A DNA stretch of 64,000 nucleotides from Peronospora farinosa (GCA_947646735.1 CANTFK010000131.1:186001-250000), one strand, 5' to 3'; shown: positions 33,574-44,326, numbered from the stretch's first letter. Notes: generated by a model not told the origin, from the sequence alone. A program made the numbers and translations.

Positions 33574-34352
33574 ATCGAGTTCGAGGAGGTCCTGTACGTG
33601 GTCAGTTTCGATGGGTCTGCACGAGCCAAGCGCGGAGGCGGGGCGTGCAGTGCTATTGAATGGAAAATATCAGGGTGGACCGTGGTAGCCGCATCTTCAA
33701 GAAACCTAACGGAAGCAATGGTAAACGAGGAGGAGTATGAAGGTCTATTGTCATGTTTTTTGCCTACTGGAGAAATTGGATCGTAGACGTCTGGTGGTGT
33801 GCGGCGATCCCAATCTGGTCATCCGACAGATGCGAGGAGAAATTAAATGCAAGGCAACAGGTCTCACGGCACGACGGTCGGAAGCCCTGGACCGGCTACT
33901 TTCCTAGCCAGCCCATGAGGTCCTACGTATGAAGCGCGAATGGAACCAGAGCACAGACCGGCTCGCCAACGCATCCCTGCATCAAGAACAAATTTTCGAT
34001 AAAACACCTGAGGAAGAGTGGAAGGACCTCGAAGAGATTAACCGTCTTCCTGAACTCTTGGTACCCAAAATCCCAAGCCCAGCACTGCGAAGTACAGCTG
34101 TCACAAGGTCTCGGGCCCTGGCCAGGATGCCGACAGAGGTTTTGCAGGAAGAGGAGGTGCAATGGATACGAATCGAGCGAGTTCGGCTGATCAAGACAAA
34201 GAGATGTGGATACGCGATTTAATGATTTACTTACGGGGTGGCTGGAGCAGTTTGCCAGCAGAAGTGGCGTTAACGTGCGGAAAGATCGAGATGAACTACG
34301 CTCTAAATGATGATGGACTTCTTTTGTATTTCCCTTGTCAGGGGACAGCCGA
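33574..34352 (+). pseudogene. Gypsy element D, part 1: second RNase H
   Basis: The plus strand reads VVSFDGSARAKRGGGACSAI and NEEEYEGLLSCF, the D-G-S and E-x2-x-L pattern of an RNase H fold. After a frameshift VVCGDPNLVIRQMRGEIKCK supplies the next Asp. It continues with RMKREWNQSTDRLAN and a linker to 34352. Type and position suggest the extra RNase H domain of some gypsy polyproteins. A stop lies at 33784 and the frame changes. Element E interrupts the polyprotein at 34352. Confidence 0.75.
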
Positions 34353-34694
34353 TGTAATGGGCTACATTACACACATAGTATTAACACAAATAAACAATTA
34401 CATATGTAGGCAGGTGCTGGGCCCGAATAGCGGGCACAGCGTGGTATTTTATTATTGGTTTATTATTGGGCCTAAAGTCCCCAATATGGACCAATGATAA
34501 ATCAACCTGAGATTGTGTGGTTCCCGAAAGGCGGAAACACTGTCGTATTTATTACGACTAAAATCTTCGTAATTAGTACGAATTAAAACCAAAATAAAAA
34601 TCAGAGTTAAATTTACATAATACCTAATACTTGGGCTTGAGTCTTCCTCGAGCGCGCGTGTAAGCTAGTGACGGTACGTTCTAGCCCCGTTACA
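34353..34694 (+). repeat. 5' LTR of element E
   Basis: 342 bases, TG...CA. The only difference seen from the 3' LTR is G here versus T there, in 'aatagcg(g/t)gcacag' (about 34432 against 41765). Confidence 0.97.
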
Positions 34695-34696
34695 CC

Positions 34697-34713
34697 TGGA
34701 AGCACTTAGTAGT
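34697..34713 (+). other. Primer-binding site of element E
   Basis: TGGAAGCACTTAGTAGT begins two bases inside the LTR. It resembles the element C site, so both probably use the same or a related tRNA. Confidence 0.5.
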
Positions 34714-34720
34714 CCTTCCT

Positions 34721-35766
34721 ATGCCCGAGTTTGGGATGAGCCAATCGTCGTACTTTGACGCTCCAGATTTATTTTTTGGAGCACGCGACCTTCCCCCATC
34801 TCACTAGTGTTGAGTGGGATGCCTTTAATCGCCTCGAGGCGATATTGGGAGAGGCATTCGTCGCGTCGCTGTTGAGATCAGCGACCCCTGACGCGCAACG
34901 TCTCGCCATACATGAGTTTATGGCACGCGAGCTCGCCGAATCCAACCGGCGAGGCTTAACTCCCTCGCGCCCTTCACGTAATGAGGCCGTGAAGATGGAA
35001 ACCTCCTCCTACTCTGGAGAAGGTTAGGACTGGTTGTCGTTGAATCGGTGGTTCCGAGAAGTTGATATCGCCATCGCCTCGAGACTTCATGATGCTCTCC
35101 AGGCGAAGTTCAACTTTCTTCTTTCCCGCCTCACCGGGAAGGCCAAAGTGTGGGCCCTTGGTAATCTCGTTGTGGACGAGCACGCATTCCCCACCTTGGA
35201 TACCATCCAGGACGATCTTCGTCTTGCTTTCGAGCCACCACAAGAGGAGAAACTGGTGCGATCAAGATTCCTGTCGATGTGACAGGGTAAAATGGCGATG
35301 CGCAACTACGTAAAGATGGCTAGGCATCTGGCGTCGTGTATTATCACGCACCCCATGGACATGTACACGCAGGTGAATGTCTTTGTGGATGGTATGCGTG
35401 AGGGGCAGACCCGCTTATCGCTGGAGCGCGCCGAGCCTGCCACATTGGAGGAGGCATTTGCCATCGCACTCCGTGAAGACTTTAGGGTCACAAAGGCATA
35501 TGCCAAACCCTCGGTCGTCAGCGTTTCCGGCCTTCTGGTCCAGAACCTATGGAGATCGACGTTATTGAGTCGTCGGGTGACCGGCGACGTGTCTTTCATA
35601 AAGGTTACGCTCGCAACGGGCGTCAAATGGTTTGCTTTCGCTGTCGCAAGCCAGGACATCGCGCGGCAGAGTGCCGTGCGCCAGCCCCAATATCGGTGCA
35701 AGTAGTGGACGCCCATCATGAGGGTGCTGTACCGGCCGCACGTCCAAAAAACGGTCGGGACCAGTA
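34721..35766 (+). pseudogene. Element E gag
   Basis: Opens at ATG 34721 (MPEFGMSQSSYFDAPDLFFG), shifts frame near 34800 and continues as VEWDAFNRLEAILGEAFVAS. Capsid-like segments are [17 protein letters not shown] and [20 protein letters not shown], followed by VNVFVDGMREGQTR. A CCHC zinc knuckle (CFRCRKPGHRAAEC) is at about 35633-35675. Stops occur at 35025 (TAG) and 35280 (TGA), and there is a frameshift near 35530. The final stop at 35764 may be the natural gag end. Both internal stops are one C-to-T change from a sense codon. Confidence 0.85.
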
Positions 35767-35811
35767 GGTGCAGGGCGCCCTACTGGTTGGAACGGAGGTC
35801 CGGGTCCCCCG

Positions 35812-36384
35812 GTGGCAGCCCAACCTTCCAGTCCTCCTGCGCTACGCGCACGGTTACATGCCACCACTACGAGTGGTGATTCACGTCTGATTATTGTCAG
35901 TTTACATGTCGCCGGCGTCCGGCGACCTCTGCGAGCACTCCTGGACTCAGGAGCAACAAACAATTTCTTTCGTGAATCTTGTTTGTCGATGCTGCCTCCC
36001 AGCATTCAGGTCCGTGAGGGACCTGGCCAAGTCGTCGTCAAGTTGGCTGACGGGAAACCACACCGCGTATCGCGGCGCGAAGTGTCGTTGCCGTATACGT
36101 TTGATGGCGTTCGCAGTAATGATGATTTCTTGGTGATCGCAATGAATTATGCATTCGATTGCATACTGGGCATGCCATGGTTGGCACGTTATAAGCCCCA
36201 GATCGACTGGCTAGCCAGATCAGTGAGACGTCGACGCAAGTTCGATGTCAGTGAAGCGTTTACCCATCTCTTGGTATCTCCAAGTGACTGGCCGAACGTC
36301 ACAGTCGTGGATCGTGATTCCACGACGTTGGCGGTGCACAGAGCGAGCGATGGCTCTCTCTGCACTGCTTGTGCTGTTCTTTGA
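35812..36384 (+). pseudogene. Element E protease
   Basis: Retropepsin-like aspartic protease. LRALLDSGATNNFFRESC carries the D-S-G-A active site (about 35930-35985), and AFDCILGMPWLARYKPQIDW is the conserved ILGMPW element (about 36150-36210). The frame stops at 36382-36384 and the linker continues in another frame, so a frameshift separates it from RT. Confidence 0.85.
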
Positions 36385-36465
36385 GACACAAGTGACAGTG
36401 ACTCCTCGCTATAGAGCAAAGAGGACGACGAGGACGACGCGGTCAAACAGGTTCCCGCGCGTCAT

Positions 36466-36780
36466 TAATGCGGTTGAACAGGGATTCCCGCACGAGAATG
36501 CAGTGGTTGAACCGGGGTTCCCATCTGCACCTATTGTGGTCGAGCAGGGGCTCCCACAAGGGCATTGTGACGACGAGCAAGAGCTCGCCAGCGAGCGTGA
36601 CGTGGACGGACAGGAGTCCCCACGCGAGTGCATGATGGTCGAACCGGGGTTCCCATCATCACCCACTGTGGTCGAACCGAGGTTCCCACATGGGCATACT
36701 GTGGTTGAGCAGGGGCTCCCACACGGGTTTACGGCGGCCGAGCAGGAGCTCCCGCATCAAGTGCCGACGGTCGAGTTTGG
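36466..36780 (+). repeat. 33-bp coding repeat in the protease-RT linker of element E
   Basis: About nine to ten tandem units of 33 bases encode an 11-residue motif close to TVVEQGLPHGH. Variants include AVVEPGFPSAP, IVVEQGLPQGH, MMVEPGFPSSP and TVVEPRFPHGH. Position is between protease and RT, like the 86-bp repeat in element C. Confidence 0.9.
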
Positions 36781-36825
36781 GGTTTTCCCGTTTAGTGTTT
36801 CCGGCATCTTGGATGAGGACATCTA

Positions 36826-39800
36826 GTGCCTAGAGGGGGTGATGGTTTATCACCTGACTGCGGTTCGCCAGCTTCGAGTAGTGACTCGAAGCACGATGGG
36901 GACACCAGCACCGAGAATTTAGCGTTGGAATGTGTCCACGCTATCGTGTACGTGGAAGGGAGTCCACAAAGGCGCCAATATATCGAGGTCGAGAGTCCTC
37001 CTCGTCATGCGTCTTCCATTACAAGTCTTCCAGGGCTTTCCTGGAAGCATTTCCTACGTGACCTTAAGGGAGGTACTGTGGAACAAGTGTGTCTAATCAC
37101 CAACGAGGTGGTTACCGTGTCAAACGAGGAGCATATGGCGCGTCCTCGAAGCGCTGAGCCGAAGTCAGCGCGTGAAGAAAGGTTTGCATCACAGTCATGG
37201 GAGGCCCTGCGAGAGTCTGGTAACCCCGTCTACGACATTGCTCGTGAGTATGCAGACGTGTTCCCGGACAAGATCCCGGCTGAACTTCCTGCGGACCGCG
37301 GTGTTCGGCACGAGATTGATCTCGTGCCAGGGTCGAAGTATTGTGTGACACGGCAGTGGCCGTTGCCTCGAGATCAAGTCGAAGCTATTGACGCATTCTT
37401 CAAAGGCCGCCGCAAAGCGGGTCATGTGCGGGAGAGTATCTCACCACATTCGAGTCCAACCTTCTGCGTGAAGAAGGCTACGGGAGGCTGGCGGATAGTG
37501 CATGCGTTGAATAAGTTGAATGATGCCACTATTCCTGCGCAAACGCCAATTCCCAGGAAGGACATGGTGCTGAATTCCATGTCAGGAAGTGTCATCTTCA
37601 GTGCCATCGACTTGACCGATGGCTTTTAACAGATTCTGATGCGACCGAGCGATATTCCACTCACCGCGGTGAGCACCCCGCGTGGTATGTTATGGGAATG
37701 GCTGGTTATGCCACAAGGGTTGAAGAACGCTCCGGCCACTTTCAATCGCATGGTGTCTCAAGTGTTGAGACCCCTTCGAAACTTTGTTCCAAGTTATTTT
37801 GACGATATCTTCGTCCATAGTCGCGCCGAGGGCAACCTCAACGATGTCCACCTTCAACACCTGAAGCAAGTGTTTCAAGTTATGCGGGACAACAAGTTGT
37901 ACGCGAATCTCAAGAAGTGTGTCTTTTGTGCACCGGAGATTCCGGTGTTAGGTTGCTATGTGAGTAAATCGGGAGTTCGAGCTGATCCAGAGAAGGTGTC
38001 GTCCATCTGTTCTTGGCCCACGCCCAAGAACCCTACGGAGTTGCGCCAGTGGCTCGGCTTGGCTAATTATTTGCACAAGTATACGAAGGATTATGCTGGT
38101 TCTATCCAGCCTTTGTCGTCACTCTTGAAGAAAGACGCCACGTGGTTGTGGCGTCCCGAGCACCAAGCAGCCTTCGAAGCAGTAAAGAAGAGCCTAGCGT
38201 CAGCGCCAGTCCTGGTCCTACCAGACGATTCCAAGCCGTTCCACGTGGTTTGCGACGCCAGTGATTTTGCAATCGGTTGTGCCCTCATGCAATTTGATGA
38301 TGAGGGCCGTGAACGAGTCGTGAGTTATCAGTCGCGACAGATGAAGCCAGCTGAGAAGAACTATCCGGTTCACGACAAGGAGTTATTAGCGATGCGCTAT
38401 GCACTCATCAAGTTTCGCGTGCATCTCCTTGGTGAACGTACATTTGCTTTGTACACCGATCATGCATCGCTGCGCACAGCGATGAAGAGCCCACACCTGT
38501 CCCAACGGATGGCACGATGGCTCTCATTCTTCTCTGAGTACAACTTCGTCGTGCATTACAAGCCAGGCAAGACCAATATTCTCGCTGACGCCTTGTCACG
38601 ACTTCCCGACTACGATCCTCGGACTGCTCTGAGTCGCCAGGCTACTGATGACGAGGACGATGATGACCGATGTGCAATGTGTGTATCGCTGAACTTAACT
38701 CGGGTTACACCCGAGCCGTGTTTATTTGATGAGATCGTCGCAGCGTACGAGGGTGACTCAGATTATGCAGACATTATCGAGTATCTGCGTTCTCCCAGCG
38801 ATGCTGCACTGGGAGCATTATCCCGTACCAAGCGCGACCATATTCATCGATACAGTTTAGATGGCGATTTGCTTCTGTATAGCATCGACCAATTCGATGC
38901 TCCTCGCACGGTGATTGCCAATGACATGGATTTGCGTGCAAGAATCATTCACGAGTATCACGATGCTCCTGCTGGCGTCCATTTAGGCCGCGAAAAGACT
39001 TTCGCGGCTGTGTCTCGAGACTTCTTCTGGCCCCACATGTATAAGTGGGTACGCAACTGGATCCGAACGTGCGAAATATGCCAGCGTGTGAAGCCACCTC
39101 CATCGACACAGGCTCCCTTGCGATCGTTGCCAATTGCAGCAGAGGACTGGAGATCAGTTTCGATGGACTTCATCTTCGGGCTTGCGCCCGATCGCCAAGC
39201 TCGAACGGGCATCTTGGTCTTTGTTGAAAGATTCAGCAAGATGACACATCTCGTGCCTGTTCACGCTAAGGTCACCGTGGCAAAGACCGCGGCGCACTTC
39301 ATCGACGCGGTGTTCCGTCATCATGGCCTTCCAGAAAACATTGTTTCGGACCGTGACCCGCGATTTACGTCCGCATTTTGGACGTCACTTTTCGAGCTCC
39401 TCGGGACAAAACTGCTGATGTCGACTGCAGCCCATCCGGAAACGGATGGGCAGACCGAGCGCGTGAACCGGATCCTCGAAGATGTTCTTCGGAGTTATGC
39501 TACGTCATTTACAAGTTGGAGTGCATTTTTACCACTCGCTGAGTTCGCACTCAACAACGCCGTACACGCGTCAACAGGGTTGACGCCATTTTTTGTGAAT
39601 TCGGCTCGTCACCCTCGTGTTCCTACTGTCCTGGCCGTGGGGCGACCCACAACACCTAGTGGCTCCACTCTGGGGGAGGATAAAGGTGATAAACCAAGAT
39701 CGAGTGCAGCTCACGGTATTTTGAGCGCGAATGCAGTAACCCGATCTAAGGCAAAGATGGCCACTTTGACGCCATCAGACGTGGCGTCCCCATTAGCTCG

Positions 39801-39969
39801 ATGGACTGCGCAGACATTGATTGCCCGTCTTCGGGTAAGCGTTCGCCTACTGCCAACTACGCGCCGATTGAGTCGGCGCGACCAATTGATGATATGGCTG
39901 TGTCGGAATTTATACTCTAACGTCAAGCCATCACCCGGTTTGTACGCGATGCACTACAATCTGCGGTAG
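36826..39969 (+). pseudogene. Element E RT, RNase H and integrase
   Basis: One frame carries most of pol, broken by a stop at 37627-37629 (GF-stop-QILMRP, where relatives have Tyr). RT motifs are [40 protein letters not shown] and the intact YFDDIFVHS at about 37795. RNase H: VVCDASDFAIGCALMQFDD, KELLAMRYALIKFRVHL and YTDHASLRTAMKSPHLSQ. Integrase: HYDAP-type H2C2 region (GVHLGREKTFAAVSRDF; CEICQRVKPPPS), then D-D-E in VSMDFIFGLAPD, IVSDRDPRFTSAFW and HPETDGQTERVN. After about 39690 the frame degenerates and the C-terminal part resumes at 40011 in another frame. Confidence 0.93.
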
Positions 39970-40010
39970 ACCAACAGAACGAGAACGCTGACAAACATGG
40001 CAGAAAGAAC

Positions 40011-41068
40011 ATGAGCAAGTTTGAGAAAGGTGACCGTGTATTATTATCTACTGAAGGTTTAAGGAATTCAGCGGTCACTAATCTGGGCGCGAGTAAACTC
40101 GCGCCACGCTTCATCGGTCCATTCAAGGTTCTGAAGGCAATTGGCGACGCATATACACTCGACGTCCCCTCTTCACTGCCACTCCACCCGACATTCTATG
40201 TCGGGAGGCTGAAGGAATATCGTCCGGCTACGCTTCACGGTTTGGCTCCGACGCCGGCTTCAGGGCTTCGTAAGTCGAACGGCCTTCCCGTCGTGCTCGA
40301 CGCGCCGATGACATGGGACGGGGTCTCGATCCCGTCTGAACATGGCCAAGCACCTGGCGCTCCAGAACCCTTATCCGTTCGAGCAGTTCACGGTTCGACT
40401 GCCGGGTCTCACTCGAAGTCTTCTCCGCCCGGGCAGCACGTTCACTGGCAGCCTCAGCCTCCAGCCGAGCATCGGCAGCTATGTTCACGGCCTGATCGAC
40501 ATCGTCCTGAGCACCCAGGACGCCAGCACTACCATCGCGAGAGCCCTCCTCCGCTTGTTGACGCGGAGGACAGGTGCGCTGAATTGTAGACCGCATTTTG
40601 GGTCACGAGGACCCTCCACAACCATTACTGCAGTCGGCTCATGAGAAGCGTGCGGTTCCATCCGTGCGTAGGTACCGAGTACGTTGGCTTGGATTCCCTC
40701 CCGATCAGGATACATGGGAACCACGTTCCTCGCTCCTTCGTGACGTTCCAGATGTGGTTCTGTCGTATGAAGCCACGAAGTCGGACTATTCCAAGGCGGG
40801 CGAGCACGCGAACGCTCTCGTGACAAACGAGAGCGGTAAGGAGATTCACGTTGTCGGAAACGGGAACGATGACCAGAACGAGAACGATGTCGCGAACGAG
40901 AACGACGCCGTGAACGAGAACGTCGCGGTGAATACATATCACGATTGCGAGGCGAGAATCGCGAAGCAGGACGGACAAGCGAACGTGTCGCTGCCCTGCG
41001 CTGATGATCCCGCGGAGATTGACTCCGCTGTCGCGAGTGGTGCTGCCAGCGAGGCGCACCACGAATAA
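40011..41068 (+). pseudogene. Element E integrase C-terminus and chromodomain
   Basis: MSKFEKGDRVLLSTEGLRNS starts the GPY/F-like segment (LAPRFIGPFKVLKAIGDAY, HPTFYVGRLKEYRP). A Pro/His-rich linker follows to 40589, and after a frameshift VRRYRVRWLGFPPDQDTWEP gives a chromodomain (about 40660-40760), which in chromoviruses targets integration to chromatin. The tail contains repeats of NEND (NENDVANENDAVNEN). The sense frame ends at 41066-41068; no sense coding is seen in the 617 bases before the 3' LTR. Confidence 0.85.
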
Positions 41069-41672
41069 CTGCGCTTCTCCGTTCGTTCAGACTTCGCTCA
41101 TACTTTGCAATCCAACTTCGTTCGCGATCTCTGAGTGGACACTCAGCGATGTGTCGTCGCCATTCGTCATGAGTTGGGCGTGGAGTCGAGTCACAAGATT
41201 GGCATCCTTCATTGACATGGACGAAGCAGAGACGGTCCTCATTCCAAGCATCCTCACACACTCTTTCGCGTAGCGCGCCGATGGAGTGATCGGCGCGAAG
41301 CTCCTCTCGATTGGCGAGCCATAATTGGAAGCTGCTACCATCCTCGAGCATCCGATTCCAACGTTGGATGAAGGCACACTAAGAACGTTGTAGAGCTTCA
41401 TGCTCGATTCCATCAAGACCTTTCCCGCGCAGTTTTAGAAATCGGCGGAAGTAGTCCCGCATCATGTCCAGCGAGTCTGGAGCGTGAGCTTTGGACAAGT
41501 CGTACAGCGACCAAGGTATGAGCTGCCGCGCCATGATGCTAGTTGATGCATTCCCGCTGATGTATCTTGGGAGTTCTGCTGGATTGGGTGTTGGGTCTCC
41601 GGACATTGCTTGTTCGTTTGTGAGCGAAGGGTTTTCGACAGTTGAGCACTCACGGTTGGTGAGTGCTGTCAT
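40228..41672 (-). CDS. Antisense accessory ORF of element E
   Basis: The minus strand opens at ATG 41672 (MTALTNRECSTVENPSL), 13 bases from the 3' LTR. It runs to 40485 in one frame with a single TAG at 41379-41381. A frameshift near 40600 would join the next frame, 40596-40228. The composite is about 480 codons. Visible parts are a helical segment (DMMRDYFRRFLKLRGKGL), a C-x2-C-x13-H-x3-C cluster (CQSC...HIAEC), and WIAKYERSLNERRSA. An Arg/Ser block (RRSRSRRRSRSRHRSRSG) and an Ala/Glu/Arg coiled coil (ASERAARAEKTSSETRQSNR, then ELLERIRVLERQ) complete it. The stretch 41069-41672 is open only on this strand, which argues against a pure shadow. The remainder overlaps the chromodomain region. 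No family is recognised. It would have to be transcribed from the 3' LTR. Confidence 0.6.
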
Positions 41673-41685
41673 GAGAAGGGGGTGA
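41671..41685 (+). other. Polypurine tract of element E
   Basis: ATGAGAAGGGGGTGA lies immediately before the 3' LTR. It overlaps the start codon of the antisense ORF. Confidence 0.65.
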
Positions 41686-42027
41686 TGTAATGGGCTACAT
41701 TACACACATAGTATTAACACAAATAAACAATTACATATGTAGGCAGGTGCTGGGCCCGAATAGCGTGCACAGCGTGGTATTTTATTATTGGTTTATTATT
41801 GGGCCTAAAGTCCCCAATATGGACCAATGATAAATCAACCTGAGATTGTGTGGTTCCCGAAAGGCGGAAACACTGTCGTATTTATTACGACTAAAATCTT
41901 CGTAATTAGTACGAATTAAAACCAAAATAAAAATCAGAGTTAAATTTACATAATACCTAATACTTGGGCTTGAGTCTTCCTCGAGCGCGCGTGTAAGCTA
42001 GTGACGGTACGTTCTAGCCCCGTTACA
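41686..42027 (+). repeat. 3' LTR of element E
   Basis: 342 bases, identical to the 5' LTR except for one base. Followed by the GCCGA target duplicate (42028-42032). Confidence 0.97.
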
Positions 42028-42538
42028 GCCGACGAGTGTCGCGATGTAATGATCCGGCTAGTGATACTTAAAAGTATACGACAAGATTCTATACACCATT
42101 ATCACACGAGTCTGGAAGGGGGGCACCAAGGAATCGGCCGTACATACCAGCGAATCCGGAAACATTTACATCAAATAGGCTTATTCCGGAGTGCTCAGTG
42201 TTATGCTGGTACTTGTGTTGACTGTGAAACCGGCAAAGGTGACCCCACCTTGCGAGGGAGGACCTCAGGAAATATTCAGGCCACCTACCCATTCCAGTTT
42301 ATTGCGATGGATCATATCCCATCGTTGCCCAAGTCATTCAAGGGCAATACGGAGATGTTAATATGGGTAACGTGTTTACCGGATATGTAATTGCCAAGGC
42401 TAGCTCGTCGAGGTCGGCCCAAACCGTGGCAGAAGGATATGAAAAGAGTGTATTTCGTCGGTTTGGGACCAGTGAGGAAATCCGAGACGACAAGGAATTT
42501 AGGTTTAGTCCGATTTCTTTCGCGCTTTCAACCGCATG
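42028..42538 (+). pseudogene. Gypsy element D, part 2: integrase N-terminus
   Basis: Continues the D frame after element E. The H2C2 zinc-binding region is HYHTSLEGGHQGIGRTYQRI and CYAGTCVDCETGKG, followed by the integrase core start (YPFQFIAMDHIPSLPKSF, then GNTEMLIWVT). A frameshift occurs near 42380. The core breaks off at CGC-ATG (42538), where an LTR-X copy begins. Confidence 0.82.
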
Positions 42539-43811
42539 TGTGGTGGAGTGGGATTCGCAAAATTGCTGATGCGATTCTAACTCTCCACTGGCGCCCGGAC
42601 GACCGACTAACGGAGGGGGTACCCCGATTCCGTGTGTATAGCCTTCCTCACCTTGTGTACCCGTCGGTAGGGCGGGTTGCTCTCTTCTCGGTAGACTTGA
42701 GTCGATGTTGAACTTGATTGTGTTAGGAATAGGTGGGGGGGGCGATCGCGTGGAATTCCTCACACGATCGCAGTTGTTCTTGGGTGCTCTATTTGAGTCG
42801 CCCTGATCTCCCTTGAGATCGCCTTGTCCAAAATGGTAGATACTTGATCCGCTTGCCTTCTGACCACTTGAGCCGTCTCGCGATCTTGTATCTGGACTTC
42901 TTAGTCCTCTGCGTCCAATCGCAGCTTGAGTTGTTTGTTTGAGAGTTCTTGCAATCCCTGGCCAAAAAATCCAGGGATATGACTTGCGTAGTAGGTAGAC
43001 TTCCTTGAGACGTCGGGAGGCCAAAAGAATCCAGCCCGGAAGAGAAGTCGACACGTGTACTTAGAAGCAAATTGAACTCTGTTAATGTTAACCAATCAAA
43101 TACCAAAACCTATGATCTTGACTATCTGTAGCTCAGGATCTATTGCCACGTATCGCCCTTTCGGAGAAATCAGATCTTGTAATGTGGTCCACTCCAATAT
43201 CGCCGCGATCTGGATCGCTACCTCGCTCGGATCTAATACCATTTTAGTATCAGATCGCGGTACTAATAATTAGTATCGGATCGCGGTACTAATAATTAAT
43301 ATCGGATCGCGATACTAATAATTAATATCGGATCGCGATACTAATAATTAATATCGGATCGCGATACTAATAATTAGCATCGGATCGCGATCCGCCGGAT
43401 CACGACTTATCCTCTTCACCTTTTCTCAGGTCATGTGAGATGGTCCATCTATGTGACATGTCATGTCCACCATTCCAGTCCTCCATAGCGACGTGATCCA
43501 CACCAGACCGTCTTCCACATACTTGGATGTACCCATCTTCCTCCTTAGCGATCTCGTTCACGCGGATCGCCATCGGAAATACTGGAGATCGCAATTGCAT
43601 AGTTTCTAGGCCATATTTGACCCCACATAGAACTGCAAACCACACCATTCATTGTTTTCCATCCCATTTGACGTCATCTCGAAACCTTTCTGCGAGATCG
43701 CGACTCATCAATATTGGCCGCGAGATCGCGACTCATCAATATTGGCCATTTCGGACTTAACCGAAAATATGTGATCACACTTTGCGAAATTCACTCCTTC
43801 ACTTCGCCACA
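42539..43811 (+). repeat. LTR-X copy 1 (1273 bp)
   Basis: Starts TGTGGTGGAGTGG and ends CACTTCGCCACA, giving imperfect 12-base inverted ends. It is flanked by CATG at 42535-42538 and 43812-43815, and the interrupted element D integrase frame resumes exactly at that ATG. The first 200 bases match copies 2, 3 and 4 ('ggagggggtaccccgat', 'cttgtgtacccgtcg'). It has no reading frame of its own. The best reading is a solo long LTR, but a TIR element cannot be excluded. Confidence 0.7.
43237..43395 (+). repeat. 26-bp minisatellite in LTR-X copy 1
   Basis: About six units of 'atcggatcgcgatactaata' plus 'attaat', each containing the palindrome GATCGCGATC or a variant. A separate 27-28-base doublet ('gagatcgcgactcatcaata') lies at about 43693-43746. 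Confidence 0.85.
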
Positions 43812-44326
43812 CATGATTATACAAAAGCAGCGGGCTACTATGGCCTACCGGCCGCAGGCCAATGGAACTGCGGAAAGGATAGTGTAGACTGTCACCCGAT
43901 CTATCAAGATGGAGGTGGACCAGAACGATTGGATGCGTATGGGGAGAGGCTTACATTTGCGTTGAACACAGCACAATACCGGGTCCGAAAGGAGACTACG
44001 TTCTATCTAGTGCACGCTTGGGACGCACGAAGCACTTCGGATGCCACTATACCGCTGAGTAGTACCACACGGCGTGACTGTGATCCCCGCCGGTGGCGAT
44101 ATGGCGTGCAGCGACAATATCGCCGAGCAAGGGAACAAGTCAACGAGTTATTGCGATCAGCAATGGAAAGTCGAGCCAAGATCCACAATGAAGAGGTGGC
44201 GGATAGCATGATTGAGGCATATTACCAAGTGTGGATGTACCTAGACCGGGTCAAGGAGAGCTATGCCCGAAATTTGGCCCACCTATGGCATGGACCATTC
44301 AGAGTACGGGAAATGGTGGGTGACTA
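43812..44326 (+). pseudogene. Gypsy element D, part 3: integrase core and C-terminus
   Basis: Resumes with MIIQKQRATMAYRPQANGTA, the catalytic Glu region of integrase. After a frameshift AERLTFALNTAQYRVRKETT and DPRRWRYGVQRQYRRAREQV follow, then VWMYLDRVKESYARNLAHLW and HGPFRVREMVGDY. It is cut at 44326 by LTR-X copy 2. Confidence 0.8.

Larger units (their letters stand above)
34353..42027 (+). mobile_element. Full-length Ty3/gypsy retrotransposon E
   Basis: Two 342-bp LTRs (34353-34694 and 41686-42027) start TGTAATGGGC and end CCCCGTTACA. I find one mismatch between them. The 5-bp target duplication GCCGA lies at 34348-34352 and 42028-42032. Inside are PBS, gag, protease, RT, RNase H, integrase and chromodomain, all on the plus strand, then a region open only on the minus strand, then the PPT. 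The insertion splits element D. The coding region has at least three internal stops and several frameshifts, so it is not autonomous despite nearly identical LTRs. Confidence 0.95.

Noticed and set aside
33598..34352. Cellular RNase H gene
   Set aside because: The frame continues, after removal of element E, directly into integrase; it is part of a retroelement polyprotein.
43237..43395. CRISPR-like or centromeric satellite
   Set aside because: Only about six 26-bp units inside a transposable repeat; no spacers and far too short for a centromere.
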